Below are positions 9,783 through 20,600 of a stretch of 64,000 nt of DNA, piece by piece. The notes under the pieces are model-generated. The model did not search any database, was not told the origin of the DNA, and saw only the letters and a program-made list of their open reading frames with translations. Position 1 is the stretch's first letter. Every line of letters begins with the position of its first letter. A program made the translations under genes and the position numbers. The DNA comes from Tretioscincus oriximinensis (lineage: Eukaryota > Chordata > Lepidosauria > Squamata > Gymnophthalmidae), in assembly GCA_022410635.1 (NCBI GenBank), contig JAJVDF010000489.1, positions 454,453 through 518,452 of the forward strand. The letters run 5' to 3'.

Positions 9783-11354
9783 GCCAACCATAAATCCATT
9801 ATTCTGGAATAATACAAAAATCAGAAATCCAACATGGATAAAATAATACAAAATTAGAAGAGAATATCCACATAGGATGAAGACCAATGCCCAGTGGTTG
9901 AGAAGTTCACTTGAAAGTATACAGTCACTCTCAAGTGATTCATTGGGCATCAGTCTGCAGAGTAATGGATTTGTGTTTGATTGTATATTTGTAATATATT
10001 ATTTTCAGTTCTGCTACATTGGCAACTTTGGTTTCATTGTGGCTCTCTTTTGGTGGGATCTTTTTGTTCTAACTGCTTAAATGCAGACCATACAAGATAC
10101 GTTTATGCTAAGTATGATTTTCAAATGATAAAGGAGTTCTCTGTTCCTACTAATCATTTGTACTGGTCATTAATCAAAGTGCAAATTTGGTCTGTATATG
10201 TTTTTAAGTCCTCAGATACTTTCAGAAGAAACAATCATGGAATGTATTTGGATGCCTTTTGCGTGAACAATTTTTACACAATTATTTTCAATTAGAAATG
10301 AAAATATTTGTTGAGCCTTTGTGTTCATTTTTTTTGTAAGCATTTCCATGGGATTCTACTTTCCCATTCTCTGCAGCATAATCAGATTTATGGATTAGAT
10401 TGATAGATTGTAAGCCTGTTCATGGTTTGTGTATCCTATGTGTATATTTATTTTCACATGACTTGTTCATCCCATCCATCTCTTATTCATGATTTATCAG
10501 TCAGTATTCCCTCCCAGTGCTTCTGTTAGGCAGCAGAAGCAAAAGAGAGCACAATTAGCTTGATTATTCTTGGGTATTTATTTTGTTGTCTTGGAAGCGG
10601 CTCACCATGTGATTGGCTGATAATGCTGAAGAAGTATCCAATATAGCATTTTGAAAAGGATTTATGGGTAGCTGCTGTTCATGTCTCAGTTTTTGTGCAT
10701 GTAGGTCTTGCAACAGCAATCCAGACACTAAAGCAATTTCAGAATAAAAGGGTTACCTCTTGTCATGAGAATTCTTTCACTTGCAATAACATGATTTCAG
10801 TATATTTGTTATTCCGGGATTGTACTGGGAGCACCATGATCATGTCTGGCAGATCATACACTATCTTGAAATAGTTATGGATTTTAGATATAATGATGAT
10901 GATAATGATAATTTATTTATAACACCCTTTCCATAATTCATCTAGATGCTGGCCATAAGCACAATAACGTTTAGTGTTTAATGTTTAAGGACTAAATATT
11001 ATTAACTGAACAAGAAAACCCTATAAAATAACAATTAACAGTAAACTTTTCCTTGTAGGCTCTTGGTCTTAATTTATATTTTATTGCACTCTGAAGTAAA
11101 AGATAAATTATCCTGAAATGGTATTTTGTTTTATGAAAATTGCTAAAATAAACAAACGTTTAACAAGTAATGCTTGGAAAGGTTTGGCAGGATTGGGTGG
11201 GAGATGCTCATGAACTCGGAAAAGAATAATCATGTTTTCAGGAAATAGAAATAATAGCAGGGCAGAGATGTTGTGGTGACTAGAGGAAAAGGAGTGGTGA
11301 TTTTTTTGTGGAGGGCAAAAGGCCTTGCCATGTGATTGGCAGGGATGTCCAAAT
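9783..11354. other. No gene recognised
   Basis: Unique-looking DNA. A short degraded segment at 10895-10950 (GATGATGATAATGATAATTT then ACACCCTTTCCATAA) could be the end of an old repeat. I cannot assign it. Confidence 0.4.
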
Positions 11355-11404
<50 letters not shown>

Positions 11405-11448
11405 ATATATATATATATCACATCTGTATATATATATATACAGATGTA
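11355..11448. repeat. (TA)n microsatellite with nested palindromes
   Basis: A TA run of about 44 bases (11358-11401) is bounded by GTGATATA and TATATCAC. A shorter TA run, another CAC, and a third run enclosed by ATCTG and CAGAT follow. Each block is self-complementary, so the region could form several alternative hairpins. The minus-strand frame of alternating Tyr and Ile here is only the translation of this repeat. Confidence 0.95.
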
Positions 11449-12025
11449 TTAAATATACTGAATCAAAGATGAACAAAATACAGGCCTGCTGTGTATTAAA
11501 TTAGTAGCTTTAAAAGATTTGCTGGTAAATGAATCAAAGTAGATTCTCCTTCTCTTTCTTCTGATTTGTTGCAGCTAAACTAGCTCTTGGTTTCTTCTGT
11601 TTTATCAACTGGTTTGTTTTATTTAGAACCACATTTTGCTTGCTATTTTTCCTGCAGCGATAGACTGCCGGCATTCAGAAACAGAGTGCTTCTATTTACT
11701 CTTGTGGACTCTTTCTGTAGTTCTTTTTCAGCATCTACATTGCCTTTCTGATGATTTCAACTAAGGCTATATCCGGACATTAGTCCCTTATTTTGGAACA
11801 TCTATACTTTGTATCCAGATAAAGCAGAACAAGTAAGCATTANCATTGCTTACTGGATGCAACATATTGTGGGAGTGGGTGTCACATGATCACAAAATCT
11901 CGCTTCTCAGGAGCTGACAGAATTAAAAAAAACTTAGAATATGCTTGTAAAGATATGAACAAGGCACATTAAAACCATAAAACAGATAAACTAGGAAATT
12001 ATGGAATAAATACCATAAGTATTGT
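11449..12025. other. No gene; possible MITE remnant
   Basis: Near 11765-11875 the phrases GGCTATATCCGGACAT and GCTTACTGGATGCAAC, and an imperfect palindrome around 11832-11855, loosely resemble the Harbinger-like MITE at 25310. Too weak to call. Confidence 0.3.
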
Positions 12026-12122
12026 GTCTCACAAAAACTCGCGTCACTTTTTTTTCTAGGTTAGTCTTTAAGATCTTGCAAGATCCCTTACTAGAAATTC
12101 TGATCCAGACTAACATGGCAAC
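12026..12122 (+). mobile_element. PLE 3'-UTR fragment, old
   Basis: It reads TCTCACAAAAACTCGCGTCA, then AGGTTAGTCTTTAAGATCTTG and CTGATCCAGACTAACATGG. This is the same order of blocks as the PLE 3' end (CGAAAGCTTATGCC, TTAGTCTCAAAGTGCT, TAGACTAACACAG). Only one orientation is present, and no coding part is attached. Confidence 0.6.
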
Positions 12123-13167
12123 TTTTTTTTTAAAAAAATGTTTATTATTATTTCCCTTCATATTATATCAGAGTATCTGAAATAAAGTCTTTCATGGTGC
12201 TTTGAAAATGACATTAAAGTTGTTGAGTCACGTTTGTTGGGAAACAAAGATCACTCTTGGTTTGACCAAAATTATTGCCAAAAAGGAACAAAAGCTCAGA
12301 GCAGTAAACAAGTATTAAAACTTTGAATTCCTAATTGATTCCGAATGTGTGGTTAAATATTATTTCATGGACAAACACAGCAGAGATTGAGTTTTTTGTT
12401 TGATTAGTGCATTTTTATCAGTTCACTTCACAACTGTGTTATTAATGGTCACTTTTATCCATCAACCTTGTCTTATCTTTTTCTCTTAAACCATGTCCTT
12501 AACTGCGTTTCTGTTAGCACTATGGTTGATTTGTAAAATTGAGTTCTATTCTTCGAATGACTGGTTGAGGCATAGTTATATTCGTTCTGTAAGGAGATTT
12601 TAAAACTCAGCTGTCTATTTCCCTTGTATGCTCATTAGGACAGTTTATCTTTCATCACCTCTAATTGTGGAAGGTAAAAGCTTTTCTAACGTCCCATATT
12701 CTGAAAGTCTGAATGAGACAGACAGTCTGTGTGTATGTAAACTTTTAACGTCATACTGATTTCTGGAAGTGATTACTGACAGCGAAGGTCTGCAAGTGGA
12801 AATCTGAGTAGGATAAAGAAGGAAGTACCTAAATATGAAGTCCCTTCATTTGAAGTGATATATTTTGTTAAATTTTCTGATGCTTAAGTAAGGCAATACA
12901 TATGAAAGTATTGCTGGTTTTGATTAGATCATATAGGCCCTGAGGCTAAAGATGTAAAAATTGTAGGCTTTTGACTTAATATAAAGATCATTTGTTCACT
13001 TAGAAATGGTACAATTAATACCCTGCAGACTGGGGTAAACAGGGAAGCCTTTCAACTACAATAAAATGAGGCTCTGGAAAACCAAAGTAAACATGTAAGA
13101 GCTTAAAGAGCTACACACAGAAACTTCAGTAGGAATGTAGAGAAAAATATAGGCTTAGGTTTCTTGG
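12123..13167. other. No gene or clear repeat
   Basis: AT-rich unique-looking DNA with no long open frame. Confidence 0.45.
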
Positions 13168-13330
13168 GAAGGCCATTTGCAGGGAGTCAAGACCAGTGAG
13201 GGGCTTGTCTCTGTATCTATTTGACAATGGCCAGAAACAATAGTTGGGCCACTCCGAGACAGCANGCTGCAATAAATGAAGGGTAGCCTGATCCATTAGG
13301 ATTCTTTTGATGTTTTATGTTTTTAATATA
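13168..13330 (+). mobile_element. CR1-like 3' UTR, degraded
   Basis: It contains CCATTTGCAGGGAGTCAAGA (13173-13192), then CCACTCCGAGACAGC, CCTGATCCATTAGGATTCTT and TTTATGTTTTT. These match in order the family 3' UTR blocks 'CATTTGCAGGGAGTCA', 'TGAGACAGAATGCTGGGCTA' and 'GATCCAG...CTTATGTTCTTA'. Confidence 0.65.
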
Positions 13331-13689
13331 TATATAAGTGTGTTTCATTGCTGGACTAAAACAACGTCCACAAAAAAGGAAAAAAAAACNAGCCCAAAAG
13401 CAGCTTGGAATGCTGGTGTTCTACTGCATGTCTAAAAATCTTTAGAGATTTTTCTGCCCTTTACTGTCAGTTTGAGGCCATAGTGTGTGGACTTACTTGA
13501 GATAGTGTGGTTGGTGTGATTTATTTCCAATTTGACTAATCAGGAATGAATTCCAAAAACATTAATGAAATAACTCATTCGTCAAAGACCAAAAATGCAC
13601 TTTCTTTTTGTTTTAAAATTAATTTTAAATAGTTTGTACTTCAGCCTATCCTGAAATGAAATCTAGAGTAAGAAGATGCTATCAGATGT
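13331..13689. other. No gene or clear repeat
   Basis: AT-rich unique-looking DNA with short A runs near 13377-13389. Confidence 0.4.
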
Positions 13690-13838
13690 TAATCTTCTGA
13701 GCAGGGACAATCTGGCCACCGTAATTCCTGCACTGGTAACTTCCAGATTGGGGCTGTTCTTCAAGACTATTCAGAAGCTGCAGCTGGTGCAGAGTGCAGC
13801 AGGTAGACTGCTGGCTGGAACAGCTGACTAGAGACACC
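13690..13838 (+). mobile_element. L2 LINE fragment
   Basis: AGCAGGGACAATCTGGCCAC, TTCAAGACTATTCAGAAGCT and CTGGTGCAGAGTGCAGCAGG match the L2 copy at 4080-4230. They encode the remains of the 'LQLVQNAAARLLTG' region. The 'DYCNALYLG' block is deleted. Confidence 0.8.
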
Positions 13839-13856
13839 CAGACAAAAAGTAAAAAG

Positions 13857-13901
13857 TGCAATCTTTATATTTTTCCCCTCAGTGAAAGTATAAAGATTGC
13901 A
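13857..13901. repeat. Perfect 13-bp inverted repeat
   Basis: TGCAATCTTTATA (13857-13869) is the exact reverse complement of TATAAAGATTGCA (13889-13901), with a 19-base loop. It sits directly after the L2 fragment. There are no terminal features of a transposon and the function is unknown. Confidence 0.75.
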
Positions 13902-15532
13902 GAAGAGAATGAACACAACAGCCTTCTTATGAACTAAACCTTAGTATTTAACTAGCATGGACTCAGACTGAATAATACTCTTGGAATGAAATTCATACTT
14001 GAAGCAATCCCTGATAAACTGCCTCATTAACCTTTTTGTTCACATTTTGGGAGAGGGGATGGTCTGTTCAGCTNCCTTGTTATAGCACCAATCATAGCAA
14101 CAGATGCAATCAACAGGTGGAAAATCTCAGAACAGGAAACAGCTGAGACAGACCCAGCTTTATTTCTCTTTATAGGCCATCTCAAGCAGCAACAGGAGAA
14201 ACTTGTACAGGAGAAAAACCTTCTACCCTTTTCTGTCCCAGTCCCTTTGATCACATGACTTCCAGCCTCACCCATCACTAAGGTGGCACCCTGGAACCAG
14301 AACAGGAAATGACATCAGTAGTGGGTGGGGCANTGGAAGTCAAGTTATCAAAAAGGAGTGGGCCTGGAAGGACACTGGAAGTCATGTGACTAAAAAGGGG
14401 TGGGGCAGCGTGGCAGGGGCTACAGAAATTCTAATGGCAATCTGACACTGCAGTTGGATGAAAACAACTTTCTAGGAAAGCTACCTTAAATTTAACCTTG
14501 TATACTTTTAAGTTTACTCCAGATAATCCTGTTTAACTATATTAATAATTCTATGCAGTAATTGATTTTACCTTTAAGCACCAAGTTTATGTTTAAACTA
14601 AGTTTAAGCATGCTTTTAGGAAGTAGTCAAACAATGAGCAATGTGAAACGCTTTGTCCCAGCTATTTGCTTGGACTATCCCCAGTCTTAAAGTGCAAATA
14701 AATTTAAAATAAGTTTGTAAATGATTTTGGGATGACTGGGGAATTATGAGTCCATTAACAGTTCATCATTCCAGTTGTTTGTCTTTGCTGTTTCACAGTG
14801 ATTGTGTGAATCCACCCTTTAATACCCAATTGTTATTGAACAGTGAAATACCCAACTTAAATCTCTTATATTAAAATTATTTAGTTGCTATTGTATTTTT
14901 TCTCTGATAAAACTAAAACTGGAGTGTTTTTCTGTACCACATATGATAAGTCACCAATACATAATGTTAAACACAGCTAACCGAGAGCCAAAGCCAACGT
15001 TGTGATCTCTTCTTTTTATAAGCATGTTGACAGAAGAGGAGGCTAGGGGGTTTGTGTGATTCATGGCTTATTCGTGCAGTGCTACACAATCGTTTATCAT
15101 CGTGAACTAACACAGTAATATTGGAAACTACAGCAGAGTCAGTTTGTAGCCTTCATGGCCAACTCCTAAAATCCCCAAAGCATTCATATGTTGTTTCAGG
15201 AACAGGAAGTTGGACTAAAGGTCATCTGTTCTAATATAATAGCATTTTTTAATGTCTTTACTACTGCAGTTAGAATTAGCTCCACCAACAGGTGCTCAAA
15301 TTGATATTTATGTGATGTTAAATTGGCATTTGTTGCTCAGATGGAGATATCTTTGGAGATATCATAGCAAGACAACCATTAACACTATGTTAAACTAGGA
15401 ACAGTTAGAAATAGGATGGAAGGATACACTTTCCCTCTTTAGGGTTCAAAAAATTAATAACGTGCTAACTTTCCTATATGTCTAAAATACATTTTCAGAC
15501 ATATTCAAGTAATTAGATGAGAATTGCCTTTA
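13902..15532. other. No gene; local repeats at 14.25-14.41 kb
   Basis: Apart from the repeats listed separately this is unique-looking DNA. An 83-codon minus-strand frame (14027-14278) shows no recognisable motif. Confidence 0.4.
14251..14410. repeat. Mixed inverted and direct repeats around TGGAAGTCATGTGA
   Basis: TCACATGACTTCCAG (14251-14265) is the exact reverse complement of CTGGAAGTCATGTGA (14375-14389). The latter is also a diverged direct repeat of the TGGAAGTCAAGTTATCAAAA segment at 14334-14353, with the G-rich context GGGTGGGGCA shared by both. It looks like a small palindromic element with an internal duplication. The family is not recognised. Confidence 0.6.
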
Positions 15533-15722
15533 AGAATATAAGAAGAGCCATACCGGATCAGGCCTCAGGCCTCTAGTCCAGCATTCTATCTCACACAGAG
15601 GCCCACCAGATGCACCTGGGCAGTCTGAATAGGGGAAAGCAAAATATGCACCTGTTCCTGACTCCCTGCAAATGGCATTTCAGGAGCACTCCCTGTTGCT
15701 CCATCCAGGAGGCAGCATCCAG

Positions 15723-15947
15723 TCATCCATCCCAGTACCCATTTATATCCTTGGTGTCCATAAACATGTCTAGTCCTGTCTTGAAACTATCCAAGCTGTT
15801 AGCTACCACAACCTCTTCATGAAGTAAATTCCACAGACTGATGACCCTCTGGGTGAAAAAATACTTTCCTTTATCTGTTCTCACTTTTCTACCCAACAGT
15901 TTTAAGGTGTGCCCTCTAGTCCTAGTGTTGTGTAATAGAGAAAACAT
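15723..15947 (-). pseudogene. CR1-like ORF2, C-terminal tail
   Basis: A 74-codon frame with FSLLHNTRTRGHTLKLLGRK, YFFTQRVISLWNLL and ANSLDSFKTGLD, the end of the family's ORF2. The usual stop after INGY is changed to Trp, so the frame continues as YWDG before stopping. It is separated from the RT frame by about 165 bases containing an N and at least one frameshift. Confidence 0.85.
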
Positions 15948-16113
15948 TTTTCTCTATTCATCATATCCATCCAATACATGATTTTGTACACTTCAATCAC
16001 ATCACCACTCAAATGTCACCTTTCGTGGCTGAAGAGTCCCAGATGTTGCAGCCTGACTTCATAAGGGAGGTGCTCCAGAACCTTGATCATTTTGTTGCCN
16101 TTTTCTGCACCTT

Positions 16114-17046
16114 CTATAGTTCCACAATATCCCTCTTGAGATGTGGTGACCAGAATTGAACACAGTATTCCAAATGTGGCCTCACCACAGATTTATAAAG
16201 AGGCAAAACAACATTTGCTGACTTGTTTTCAATCCCTTTCCTAATTATCCCCAACATGGAATTTGCCTTTTTTTTTGCTGCTACACACTGGGTTGACGTG
16301 TTCATTGAATTTTCCACCAATACCCCAAGATCCTTTTCTTGCTCGGTCACAAAAAGCTTGGTTCCCATCAAGTGGTAGGAGTAGTTGGAGTTCTTAGCCC
16401 CAATATGCATGACCTTGCACTTGTTTAAATTGAAGTGCATTTGCCATTTTGATGCCCACTCACCCAATTTCCGTAGATAACTCTGGAGTGCCTTACAATC
16501 ATTTTCAGTTTTCACTACCCTGAACTGTTTAGTGTCGTCAGCAAACTTGGCTACTTCACTATTTACCTCGGCATCCAGATCGTTTATAAATATATTGAAA
16601 AGCAAAGGTCCCAGTAAAGTACCCTGGGCTACCCCACTTCTTACCTCTTTCCACTCAGAGAACTGTCCATTTATTACTACCCTCTGTTTCCTATCTTTTG
16701 CCAGTTTGCAGTCCAGGACAAAGTCTGTCCTCTTATACCATTGAGTATGGAGCTTTTTTAGAAGCCTTTGATGAGGGACTTTATCAAAAGCCTTCTGAAA
16801 ATCTAGATAGACAATATCAACTGGATCCCCTTTATCTACATGTTTGTTTACACTCTCAAAGAATTCTAGCAAGTTGGTAAGGCATGGTTTACCTTTGCAG
16901 AAGCCATGCTGAGTTTCATTCAGCAATGCATGCTTCTCCATGTGTTTAGTAATTTTGTCCTTAATTATGGTTTCCAACACTTTACATGGAACTGATGTTA
17001 AACTGATGGGTCTATAATTTCCGAGATCACACTGGGATCCTTTTCT
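16114..17046 (-). pseudogene. CR1-like reverse transcriptase (ORF2 fragment, catalytic core intact)
   Basis: This gene encodes the polymerase that copies the element's RNA at a nicked target. The frame is open from the truncated 5' edge at 17046 with no start codon of its own, and runs about 310 codons to a stop at 16114. Visible motifs in order are GNYRPISLTSV (RT block 1), HGFCKGKPCLTNLLEF, YLDFQKAFDKVPH (motif A, catalytic Asp), SGVAQGTLLGPLLFNIFIND (motif B region), KFADDTKQF (motif C, FADD) and KDLGVLVENSM. All catalytic aspartates are present. The endonuclease domain and the 5' part are missing, so it cannot act alone. The stop at 16114 interrupts the family's C-terminal region, which resumes in another frame at 15947-15723. 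Confidence 0.88.
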
Positions 17047-17302
17047 ATTTCATACTCTGCTATTTTGTGACTCTATGTCATGTGGTTTCTACAAGGTATT
17101 TTATATTTAATTTGCTAGAATCTTTTGATCCTTGTGAGGAAGAGATTGTGGGTGAACAGGATAACTGATAAGTTCACATTGGTGTAACATACAAGCGTAT
17201 TTAATAGTAATGTGAGTGGGTTAAAACTAGCAGTGTGCCATTTTTAAAAATAATAATAATCCTAAACCCCTTTATATAAATAAATGAAACTTTGATTAAA
17301 CT

Positions 17303-17504
17303 TACTAGTAAGGGATCTCATAGCAGCTCAGAAGAGATAGGCAGCCTGAGCTTTCATAGACAAGTTTACTTCTTTAGGTGATAGTGTCTGAAGAAATGGA
17401 CTTGCCTATAAAAACTCATGCTGCCTATCTTTTTCTTGTTAGTCTATGAGAAGACTATGAGAGCCACTTATTACAAATGCTGGATCCAGATTAACATAGC
17501 TGCA
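17303..17504. mobile_element. PLE-derived inverted-repeat element, older copy
   Basis: The left arm near 17331-17376 (GATAGGCAGCCTGAGCTTTC, then ACAAGTTTACTTC) is an imperfect reverse complement of the right arm near 17389-17433 (GAAGAAATGGACTTGCC, ACTCATGCTGCCTATC). The right side continues into TTGTTAGTCTATGAGAAG and GGATCCAGATTAACATAGCT, the PLE 3'-end blocks. Compared with 9.6 kb the arms extend further inward (to the 'CTGAAGAAGT' block) and enclose a loop of about 12 bases. It is clearly older, and no target duplication is recognisable. Confidence 0.65.
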
Positions 17505-17690
17505 CATAAGAACATCTAAGCCAGCATTCTGTCTCACACAGTCACCCACCAATTGCACTTCGGCTATATCAAGCAGAAGAAGGCAAAGCTTTTACCTGTT
17601 CTTGACTTCTTCCAAATGGTATTTAGGGAATACTGCCTGTTTTTCTATTCAAGCAGTATCCTGGAGTAAACCTTGTTGATTATTTTTAAA
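17505..17690 (-). mobile_element. CR1-like 3' UTR fragment
   Basis: Reversed family 3' end: CATAAGAACATCTAAGCCAGC, ATTCTGTCTCACACAGTC, CCAATTGCACTTCGGC and CCAAATGGTATTTAGGGA, in the same order as at 15533-15690. No coding part is attached. It abuts the inverted PLE-derived element. Confidence 0.75.
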
Positions 17691-20600
17691 CTAGTAACTG
17701 AATTACAAACTTACCTTAAATGTCTCTATAGTATATGGCATAAGCTAAACTTGTTAAATTTTTATTTTATCCTATGATATAATTATTATTTCCCCTTTTA
17801 AAACTTATGTAGTCTGTCCTGTATGACAGGGTGGGCTGTCATATATTGGGGTATGGTATCTGTACCGAGCTCAAATGGATTAATCTTAGTTACTGTAATT
17901 CACAAGGGTGTCTGAGTACTCCAAAGACAAGGAATAAAAATTACTGACCCTCAAAAGTTCTAAGCTCTCATTTCAGCATATCAAATTGTGTCCCCGATGC
18001 TATACCAGATCACAGAGTCATGCAATCCACATGACTCTGTGGTCTGAGTTACCATTTCCTAGTGGACTAGTAAATCTAGGAACTAAGGTTTACTAGTGAA
18101 CTAGAATAGGGTGCTTTTTTCAATTCCCTAGACCAGATTTTGCATAACAGGAGTAGTTAGGGTCTTTCTTTTCATGTAGAATAAAGGCCCATGGAACCTT
18201 TCTTATTTAATATTATGGAAGTTGTATAAAGGGGCATTATATCATTAAACTGAAACACAGGATTATTTATATATACTTTGGTTTTTGAACAAAAATTGCG
18301 TTACAGTTTTTATTGTAAAATAATTCCTGACCTGTATCCATTTTTCACTAGCAATAATGAGTAGCAGCTCACATAAAANGTTTGCCTGATTGAAATTTCG
18401 TAAGGAACCAGCATTACAAAAAGTTTGAATTTATAACTCATAGTGCATAATTCACATGAATAAAAAATAAAGAAGCTAGGTATGTTATACCTTCAAAATA
18501 CATGTAATAAAATTACTCTTTAGAATCTTTAGTATTTCTCAACAGTAAATAGGAGGATCTGTAGAATTTTTTTTTAATTTGAACTTCATTTTTTGTTTAT
18601 TTAATAAATTTGTGTACTACCCTACACATTTCCCAACAGTTTCTAAGCGCATATTCAGTTAAAATTGTTAACTGTATCTTCTTCCTTGAGGCTATATGTT
18701 GCCATATGGGGAAGGAGGGAATGAATGACATCAGTGCTGCATGAATGGGGGATTGTTACTGTACCAGGTTACATCATCTTATGATGTACAGAATTTGTTG
18801 GCAGTGCTGACATGTAGAATCAAACCCTAAAGAACACCTGTAGCAAAGTGCATGTGATGATATGACAGGATTGTAGGGTAAACATTCTAACACTGGAATA
18901 TGACCTTCTATAGAACTATACTTTTGATTTATGGAACTGAAGTATATCCTGTTTTTAAGAGATTAGGAAAATATGGTAATTGCACTTTGTGTGGGGAGAG
19001 GTGTCAGAAAGTTGAGGATGTTGTGCTCTAATGTTGACNATTCTGCTGCAAAATCTTTGCCTTTATTTAAGTTTTCTCCGATTAAGAAAATATTATATCT
19101 ATTTTGTAGATGGTTAGAAAATATTTTTAAATGGAAAATACACTGTTTTAAAGTGCAATTATTAACAAAATACAATTNATCAAATGGTATAGATAAAGAA
19201 GAAACGAGTACGGCCCCATGTACAAAAAAGGTAATTCCAAAAGAACTTAGAGGTAAAAAGCACATGATACTAACAAATTTTATTTTCTTATCTCACGTCC
19301 CCATTAAAGACTAGAAAAATCACTTTCAAAGTGTTTTCCTTGTTTTTAATAACGATTAGAGGTAAGATAGGAACATCAGCGTGTAGCAGCTATCCCCTCC
19401 AAGCTCTATGAACGGTGTAGAAGCAAATGTGTGTGTGTGTATGTGGCTGAGTTTGAGATTCTATCACAGAATTTTCTCTCTAAATTTTACTTATCCATCT
19501 GAAATCCTTAGAATGAGCACTTGTTCCGTTTTTAGGATTTAATAACATCAAGGATGCCTTTCCTTTTAGTCAGATTAAAGACAGAGAAGGGCAAAGTAGC
19601 CAATCATGACATAGTAATAAATGCTGCCATTGCGTGCCCAATCAAGGCTACAGAAAGCTGCACAAGCAAGTGGACAGGCAATAGCAAGCACTTAAGGCAT
19701 CGCCATACATAGAGGTGAAGAACACTGAAGTGAGGAAAAAATTCACAAAAATGCACAAAACCGCTGTCTGATCGCACCCTAAAGGACTGGTTGAGTGTAG
19801 CAAACCCAGTTTGTTAATATTCCAATTGCTGACTTAGAACAGAAAGAATTTTAAATTAAATGAACTAGAGATCATCACCATGGAGTTAAAGGTATAATGG
19901 TGCTCTTGAAGCTTCTTGTTGAAATGAACATTTTTTCTGGATTCCCCTTTTATGCTGTGTCCTATGCTCTTATGCTTACCAAGAAGGGTTTCTCATTTCT
20001 CCTCACCTCCAAAAATAAATAATAATAATTAAAAAAAACAGGTTTGGTTATGAGAAAGGAGAAACCCGAAAGAATTTTCAGTGTTTTTTAAAAGTTATCT
20101 ATACTGCAGTGGTATATAGTGGGCAAGAGAAAAAGAACCAGATACATCAGTAACAAGGTCCTCAACATTTCATGTGTGTCCAGGAGTCCCTGCCCCAAAT
20201 GTTTGCAGGTAACATCTGCAAGAATTTATAGAATTTTTAATACAACATTCAGCCTTATATAGAAATGAAAGTTTTTCTTTGGGGAGCTATTTTTGTATAT
20301 GGTTCACATTCTAGATGATGGATTCTATCATAAACTTAGTATTGGACTACAGTACAAGAGAAATAAAACTATGCTATAATGGAAAGGAATGTGATTGTGG
20401 AAATAAACAATTGTGCAATCGAAAAAGCACAACCAAATCAATTTATATGTCATTTTGCTGTGGTTTCCTTTTATTCTATAACCCATCTATTTGCATCATA
20501 TATATTAATCAAAATTGGTAAGAATGAAATAACTTCTCTTCGTCACAAACTTTTGGCAGTGCATCTAACCACTGCTTGGTTTACTTTGTGCCCTGCTTTA

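Larger units (their letters stand above)
15533..17046 (-). mobile_element. CR1-like LINE, 5'-truncated, 1.5 kb
   Basis: A minus-strand non-LTR retrotransposon of the CR1/Jockey group. It runs from within the reverse transcriptase (motif GNYRPISLTSVPCKVLE at about 16970-17020) through the C-terminal tail to the 3' UTR end (reverse of GGCTCTTCTTAT... at 15533-15560). It is the longest copy of its family here; relatives lie at 1, 13.2, 17.5, 31.8, 33.1, 45.2 and 57.9 kb. The RT frame is uninterrupted for about 310 codons, which is unusual beside the neighbouring copies and suggests a comparatively young insertion. At least one break separates it from the C-terminal frame. Confidence 0.92.

Noticed and set aside
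11108..11476. 122-codon frame rich in Tyr and Ile
   Set aside because: Caused by the (TA)n repeat; no gene evidence.
16532..16880. Plus-strand frames opposite the CR1-like RT
   Set aside because: Antisense shadows; the minus-strand frame carries the RT motifs.
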